Source: Isoetes taiwanensis
Taxonomy: Eukaryota > Streptophyta > Lycopodiopsida > Isoetales > Isoetaceae
Length of the DNA: 64,000 nt
Reading direction: 5' to 3'
NCBI GenBank assembly: GCA_021234155.1
Contig: JAJEKV010000005.1
Span: 15,456,028 to 15,520,027, forward strand
The position numbers and the translations under genes were made by a program. Under the pieces are notes generated by a model. That model worked only from the letters and a program-made list of their open reading frames with translations, was not told the DNA's origin and searched no databases. Below, one piece after another: positions 57,700 to 64,000 of this stretch (the stretch's first letter is position 1; each line of letters starts with the position of its first letter).

Positions 57700-59165
57700 A
57701 GCAGTTAATCCATCAATATGACCCCCATGACATGCGGCGGTTCCCGTCCAGCTTGCGATGATGCCGATCCGGGAACTCCATGGGGTCATGGGCCACACTG
57801 ATCTCCAGGCAGGCTGTCCCAGCCCCACCTCGGCCTTTCGGCCACCTCCCGGACTCCCCGGGATCATCAGCCCCTCCCGCATTTTGTCTCCGGACTAGCG
57901 GAACCAAAATCAGGCCCTCCTGAGCCACCCGTCTAATATCCATCAATGCAAATAAACACTGCCATGCAAATCCACCACCTCCCAGCCACACACACCTAAG
58001 TCCCAACTCCACTCTGGCACCCAGGGTGGCTACATTGCCTCGGAGCGGTGGGCCGCCACTTGCCGCGGCCCCTACCACATCACAAGCACGATCATCAACA
58101 TGGTGGGATGGTAGCACAATGGAATCAAACATCCATCGGGCCATTCAGAACCCGATGGAGGAAATGCAGGACCACTACGCCTTTGGGAGTAAGCCGCAAA
58201 GCAAGCGAGAACGGCTTACAAATCTTGAGGACACACACAATAGAATAAGGCTGGAAGCCACCAGAGGGCCAGGCTAGCCACTTAGAAACCAAGAAATCAG
58301 GCACCATCGGATCGGGAGATCACAGATCTGAGACCAACTCTGAGATTTTATTTATCCAGGCGGTGGACATTCTTAGAGATGCTATCTTGATACAACACAT
58401 AAAAGATTCACCCAAAGTATCCTCCCGACTAACCAATTTGCACGCTGCCAGACTCAACTGAGCATGATTATGGAAAGAATTATTTGGTAGGAATTTGAGT
58501 ACTAGGCAAACCAATCCGCCTCGGATGTCCAGCTGAGCCAAGAGCTAAAACTCACAGTGTCAATATGTAACCCGTGAGTAGCCAATACACGCAAATGAAA
58601 CTAGATTCTCAATGGTCTGAACATATAAAAGTATGATCAATATCTATCCATGGAGTCTCTGGAAGAGGCTGCCCGGTCAGCGGTGATGATCCCACAAATT
58701 TGAGGAGCCTCTTGAACCGCAGGCGGGTCCCTACCTCCGGGAGCCAGCAGTCAATCAAAACCCGGCGAGTGATCACGAGAGCAGCGGTGTCATTGCTCAC
58801 TTTGATGGTTAGAGACTCTGCCACAGCATCTGAGGTATCCGGGGCACTCCGAGAACACACATCGATTCATTGCACCACAGAGGCATCTGACAAATTGATC
58901 CTTCCAGGGCAGGGAGGCATCACAGATCAAGTTTCAAGGGGCATGCCAGGTAGGGATCAAGGCCACGAGGTCTCAAAACACAATCTACAGGGGTCTCGAT
59001 TATATTGAGGAGGAAGAACAATCCCACATACCCTCTCCTCAGCCGAGGATTCCAAAGCTCATCTGCCACTAATTGCATGCCACTTCCTACAGCCAGCACT
59101 CTTCCGTACATCTGAGACCAGCGCCCGCCCCTTTCTTTGGGTTCTTCCTCCTCCATCTCAGCCAT
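57700..59165 (-). pseudogene. LINE B ORF1-like region
   Basis: From ATG 59165 the frame reads MAEMEEEEPKERGGRWSQMY. Further pieces are ESLTIKVSNDTAALVITRRV, then a WLPEVGTRLRFKRLLKFVG segment (about 58800-58660), and AQLDIRGGLVCLVLKFLPNN (58541 down). Their order before the endonuclease fits a DUF4283/Gag-like ORF1. I could not find an intact DUF4283 core or a CCHC knuckle, so the assignment is mainly positional. Confidence 0.5.
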
Positions 59166-59269
59166 TTAAGGCCATGGGGCTCCCGTCGATCCCGTAGGCA
59201 CATGGCGGGGCCACGCGACGTCGAACCAGTCCGATCAGTTGTTTACAGCAAACCACATGCAAGATAGCT

Positions 59270-62200
59270 TATGCTATACACCCTCCGGAGAAAGGCACGG
59301 AACAAGCTCCCAAAGAACCTAAACCGCCAAAATCGACACCCCGGATAAAGTGTCGCCAGTCAAAGTTTCGCCATGAACTAAGCCCAGGTTTAAGGAAGAA
59401 AAAGAACAGTACAAAGTACAAGCGATTAAGTAGAGAATTAACCTTACGAAAACTCACAAATTATATGACATGAAGCCAAATTTTCTTAGGGATGCATACA
59501 GCTTGGTTCTTGCTCAAGATCTACCCTGAAATTTACCAATTTTTCCTTTTCTTTCAACAGAATTCATCCTCTTGAGCAGCAGGGTTTGTGACCAGCCGGG
59601 TGCACTCTGTAAAAACAGCCTTGAGTGTCTGGGAGGTTTTGGGCCCAAAACCCGTGCCATATATGGGAGGAGGTATTTTTCTTGTGAATTCCATATATAT
59701 ATTAAAAGAATATGGTGGGGTATGTGAAATGTAAGGGTATATTTTCTTAAGGAACTTTCGAGTATAAGGGGTGGTTCTTGTAACCCTAGCCATGCACAGC
59801 ACCATATAGACTTTACATTAGGTGCACCCAGGCACTTGGGTCGTTTATGTTGTTACGCTTAGGTTCTATAAACGATACGAGAAGAGATGGCACAGGGCAC
59901 AAGTGCCATATGATGCTTGATTTCTGAGGTTAGAGCAAGGAACCAATAAAAGCGGTGCAAAAAGTACACCCCAAAAGGAATTTATGAAATTTGAAATTTC
60001 TATGTGCCAAAGTTGAGCGAAGGACATCACGGTGAGAGGGGTATATTGAAGGCTTGAGCAGGGGATGAGAAGCTTATGAGGAGTTATAAACCCCGAATAG
60101 TGTTAGAAGCGGAGAAGCAAGGGCGTGAGCTTATGAGGAGCAGATCCCCTAAGGTGAGTGAATGACAATGGAGTACTATCGGGACAAAGAAAGCTATAAG
60201 AGAAAGCTACTAGCTAAGGCAAGCAAGTCTAGCCATTTTACTTAGACCTCGTTGAAGTACAGGCAGCTATAGAAAGCAAAGATGCAAATTTTTGTGAAGC
60301 AGGTTAGCTTCAGGGACAAAGAGCAAGTGGGTGGTTCAAACTACTCCCGAAGCAATGAAGCTGATTTTCTGATCATTAGAAGGAAACGAAATGTATTAAG
60401 CGGTTGTACTTGATGCTTCTAAGCAGGGACATGAACACTAGCTTGCCCACACTTTTTCTATGTGACCAAATCACGGCGCTAGCAGAACCTAGGAGGATGG
60501 GAGACACACCCAGAGATCGATGAAGAAGATGCTTGCGACTACATCAGAGTGGAGTTACATCTTTTCTTTGCCATTATTTCGGAGAATCTGCGAGTCAATA
60601 CCGAGGTCATCGATGATTTACCGAAAAAGTCAAAGCCAAGTCCTTAAATGGTGTTGATGAACCGGGGCGATATAATTTTGCTTTTGCAAGGATGGTAGAG
60701 ATAATTGAAGGTGCTGGAAATTCAAACCCTATTTTGGGGATTGTGTTGTGGGGGTGGGGCAATCAGGCCACCACAGTAGGAAAAAGGATCAGCTTTGACA
60801 TAAGACTTGCCACGGTATCAAGCTGGGATAGGAGGCGTGATGAATATCGACAAATTGTAATGACTTGATCTATGGAATACTGCTTATCCACGGTTTGGAG
60901 TTAGTATGGGGAGGCCGGAGATCCTGCGGCTAGATGGCAAAATCATTGAGATAAGGATAAAGAGGTCACATCTGAAATGGCTACGATACATGTCTAGTAA
61001 AGTTACTTAGATGCATAAAGAAGGGAGCAGTGGCCTGTGTCTTTGAAAGCTCAAAGTTGAGGGCCGAAAGCAGGAGAGGAGAGACAAGGAGGCCAAGCAG
61101 GTAAGCAAATTCATGAAAACCAGCCCAACTTCAAGCTAGTGAAGAATTCCCATGATTTATTCCGGATAAGGAATCAACAACAGGGATAGGTTCAATAGCA
61201 GCACCGCTTAATACGTTTATCCGGAATCTTGATATGGATTATGATCGGCATATTTGCGGTATAAAATCGACGAAAGGTCGCAGCGGAGAACCGCTGGTCT
61301 GGCGTCATGAGGTTTTTAAAAGCGGTTTAAGTCTGCTGGCTACTCCTCAAAATATGTCATAATATGTATATATACATATGTATGTGTATATATATATATA
61401 TATATATACTAACTGGGATCTGTCTGGCGACAAACTTACTCAGGACCAATAACACTCGCTAAAAGCTGAGATGGCTCACATCACAGGCGTGACCCGGGGC
61501 CCCGACCAGGCCCCCTAGCTAGAGGAAAATAAAGTAGATGGGGATATAGACATGCATGAGAGTTGGACAAGAGCCTCCCGAGAACTCTCAAGAGACTAGG
61601 AGTAGAAGCCAAGAGACCAGTGTTGATCCCAAACAAGTCGGGGATGCCCACTAGTATTAGAAAAGCCAAGGCACATGTCACGAGGGAAAGGGAATGAAGT
61701 TTTTCTCCTTGGAAGCTTAGTGGCGAAACTGGATAACAAGTCGAAACCCTCAAAACCTATGGGTCTAATGAGGACCAAACAATTGATCCCAAGCGGGTCT
61801 ACCTTCGTATTGAAAGCTATGACACAACGTGTAAAACAAGAAATAATTTCCAACAGACCAAAGATTTACAAGGAGTAAAACAATTTACAATCATAAAGAT
61901 CTTAGAAAATTAAGCAGGACTTTATACTTAGTAAAATCGAAGCACAGGGGTTACCAAGGGTGTTGCCAAAGGCTTTAATGACTTATGAGGATCTAATTTA
62001 TTAGAGGCTAAAGCATAAGCCAAACCATAGCAATTAAATATATCATGAGTATGTATTTTCATTCGAGGTTGTATCCAAACATACATGCAAAACTTCGTAA
62101 TTCAATGCGAATGGACAGCATTATGGTATGCGACAGCGACACATCATACCTGGAATCAAAACATTCGAGTTTTCGGATCGATAGCAAATGGGTACCAAAT

Positions 62201-62738
62201 GGTGCACCACATCTATTTCTGAGCGTTTTAAAAGCTTAAGCCACGAGGCTTTGATGCATAAGATAAAGCCCAGACTGAAATTGTGGTGCCCAAACCAGAA
62301 TAAATCAACATGACATAATGCCACAAAGCAGTGCATGTCTAGATTCGAGAATCTTAACTGCTTTTCATTGCAAAAGTAGATAAGGAAAAGCAAAGCAAGC
62401 AAAGGACCCACCGTTATGAATAGCAGTTGTATCAAAGCATTGTTTTCAGCACTTTAAAACCAACACAGGCTGTTACAATATGTTTTATACAAAATTTTGT
62501 TTTAGTCGCAAAGACTATCAATACAGCTACCGACATGATTTTTTAACATCATTGGTGCTCAAAGCGGAAAGAAGCAGGTCAACTGGATGAAGTTAACAAT
62601 ACCAGAATATTTATTATTCATACGGTGGCAGTAATTACATTGTTAAGAATGAGGGTAGTCTGAGCTTTTGAAATGCGTGACTTTGAAAAATATCAAAGGG
62701 TTCTCATAAATATAGTTTTTCGTGCTATTTTCAAAGGT
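59270..62738. other. No recognised gene; possible retroelement debris
   Basis: Stretches around 60370-60660 read as coding-like on the plus strand (VVLDASKQGHEH, then DEEDACDYIRVELHLFFAII). The first could echo a Ty3 RNase H (DASKxG) motif. No other motif supports it and stops are frequent. A TA-rich microsatellite lies at 61361-61412. Confidence 0.4.
61361..61412. repeat. TA/TATG microsatellite
   Basis: ATATGTATATATACATATG followed by TGTGTA and about ten TA units. Simple repeat, likely polymorphic. Confidence 0.9.
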
Positions 62739-62969
62739 CTAATTTAGACCAACAAATTCATATCCATTATACTTGAGGGCCTTCAAATATTGGCCGCCAG
62801 CAAAATGTCCCCAAAACCAAGAGACCAATGCGTTATTAATGCATGGGGAATAAGCGGGACCATTCCAACATTTTCTATTTTGATTCATGCCGTTTGGACC
62901 AGGCCCGTATGTAGGTTGTTGGCAATCCTCTGGATGTATTGGATAAAAGATGTCACATCGTTTTATCAT
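62739..62969 (-). CDS. Unidentified 76-residue open frame
   Basis: The frame reads CDIFYPIHPEDCQQPTYGPG, then CWNGPAYSPCINNALVSWFW and YLKALKYNGYEFVGLN before a stop. It is rich in Cys, Trp, Tyr and Pro and has a natural-looking composition. I recognise no family and see no clear splice sites or neighbours. It could be an exon fragment or chance. Confidence 0.2.
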   Translation of the reverse strand: MIKRCDIFYPIHPEDCQQPTYGPGPNGMNQNRKCWNGPAYSPCINNALVSWFWGHFAGGQYLKALKYNGYEFVGLN

Positions 62970-64000
62970 GCAACCAAATGTCCACAGCCGTTATATACCT
63001 TCATAGTCTTTGCCCTTTAATTTAAGGACCTTTTGCAATATGAGTAACTTCATGGTGCCATTGCAGTATGAGCCGCCGTACATAGAATACAGATTCAAGT
63101 ATTTGTTTATGAAGCTGATCCATATTGTCAAGGTCCCAATTGTGCAAAATTCACGGAGACATGGCATAATAAGTAACCATGGTGCCATTGTTTAAACTTG
63201 GTTACCATAGCCATATAGGCTGCTTGCTATAGAATACACGACTCTTGTATTTGAGCACGTATTTGTAATTCTAGACCCATGCTCGACATAAGCTTCACAA
63301 GTGTTGTATCTACCTCTTGTGTGCAGCGGACTCAGTTATATGTTGTATTTTATATATACATATAGCAACCTACCTCTGTAGGTAGGTCTAAAAGAAACTT
63401 GGGTATGATGCTGGGTAGTAGGGGTGCCTGGCATTGCGCTGGAACCCCTCGTTACACTGTGCGTCGTTACAATGTTGAATAAATCATACATCGGATATTC
63501 ATACCTTTATGTGGTTGGTGCTTTCGAGGGTTTCAAAAAGCCCAATTTTAATGTTCATAGACCATGGGGAAGTCAGTCCTCATTACGTGGCTGAGTACTT
63601 GTCATTTTTGAAATGTCGAGCAATAAGTAAATATGGAAACAATAGTAGGCCCAACAGAGCAAGTAATAGCTAAGGCGCGGTGAGTGGTGCTAATGAAAAC
63701 ATAGTTCAATCAATCACGAGATGGCCACAATGTTCAATTGGTGGTGGACTCAAGGATAGAAGTTTCATATCCTTTGAATATGATATGATGTTTTCGGCCT
63801 ATATACTTTCCTTTGCCTAGGATCTAACAATCTAGCCCAGAAAGCCATACTCCTAACTTGGTCATAGCAAAACTAGAAATTATTTTGTTGTATCCACAGC
63901 ACTACCGGGCCCTATTCAGATGAGTCGACTGAATACAAATAAGTTCTATATTTATCTGAAGTGGATTCAACATTTTTCTAATACCAAGTTATCTTTCCAT
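62970..64000. other. Non-coding end of the window
   Basis: No exon or element is recognised. A short palindrome ACCTACCTCTGTAGGTAGGT at about 63369-63388 could form a hairpin. Sequence on both strands is interrupted by frequent stops. Confidence 0.45.

Larger units (their letters stand above)
53869..59270 (-). mobile_element. LINE B copy 3, extending to ORF1
   Basis: Poly(T) of 17 at 53869-53885, then the same 3' region as copies 1 and 2. It continues past their truncation point (about 56420) into the endonuclease (about 57640-56500) and ORF1 (about 59165-57900). The right border is approximate; nothing LINE-like is seen beyond about 59270. It is heavily frame-broken and contains a local 100-bp duplication at 56117-56306. 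It is the only copy with the 5' half, so it represents the parent-type insertion. Confidence 0.82.

Noticed and set aside
60380-60660. Possible Ty3 RNase H (DASKQG) remnant
   Set aside because: A single short motif match. Flanking sequence shows no other RT or RNase H block and no LTRs could be paired around it.

Overview
This is eukaryotic, almost certainly land-plant, nuclear DNA. It is dominated by transposable elements and decayed gene fragments. Plant origin is indicated by an NB-ARC-LRR immune-receptor gene with short introns, a PLS-like pentatricopeptide (PPR) fragment, an EF-hand segment like plant NCL Na+/Ca2+ exchangers, plant-type LINEs (DUF4283-like ORF1, endonuclease, RT, zf-RVT), a chromovirus primed by tRNA-iMet, and a Helitron. 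The large TE-filled layout, decayed PPRs and non-canonical NLR motifs suggest a seed-free vascular plant such as a fern. That is an inference and cannot be settled from this window.

Layout. 1-8.0 kb: AT-rich DNA without a recognisable gene. 8.07-19.6 kb: an NCL-like EF-hand pseudogene split by an 11.0-kb minus-strand Ty3/gypsy chromovirus with two 1.6-kb LTRs, PBS, PPT and a 5-bp target duplication. 20-20.5 kb: a fold-back MITE. 20.5-21 kb: two exons of an unidentified gene. 21-26.8 kb: non-coding, including a 1.2-kb polypurine tract. 26.86-30.5 kb: a five-exon NLR gene on the minus strand whose LRR half changes abruptly to very GC-rich, frame-broken repeats. 31-34.5 kb: small fold-back elements and a LINE relic. 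34.9-44.8 kb: LINE 'A' (minus strand) interrupted at an A|T dinucleotide by a complete non-autonomous Helitron (35711-40206) that carries a PPR fragment. 45.2-46.5 kb: two satellite-like tandem arrays. 46.67-59.3 kb: LINE 'B' three times in one orientation. The first two copies are 5'-truncated and each is followed by the same 1-kb segment (MITE plus an exon-like fragment); the third extends through endonuclease and ORF1. This is the arrangement expected from unequal recombination between neighbouring LINEs. 59.3-64 kb: no confident gene.

No operon-like system exists here. The only potentially functional host gene is the NLR, and its LRR frame is broken as read. Much of the disagreement between repeat copies (LTRs, LINE B) is small indels in CG-rich patches, so some broken frames may be consensus-sequence errors rather than biological decay. 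The clearest structural result is the exact Helitron-in-LINE nesting: removing the Helitron restores the LINE reading frame without losing a base.
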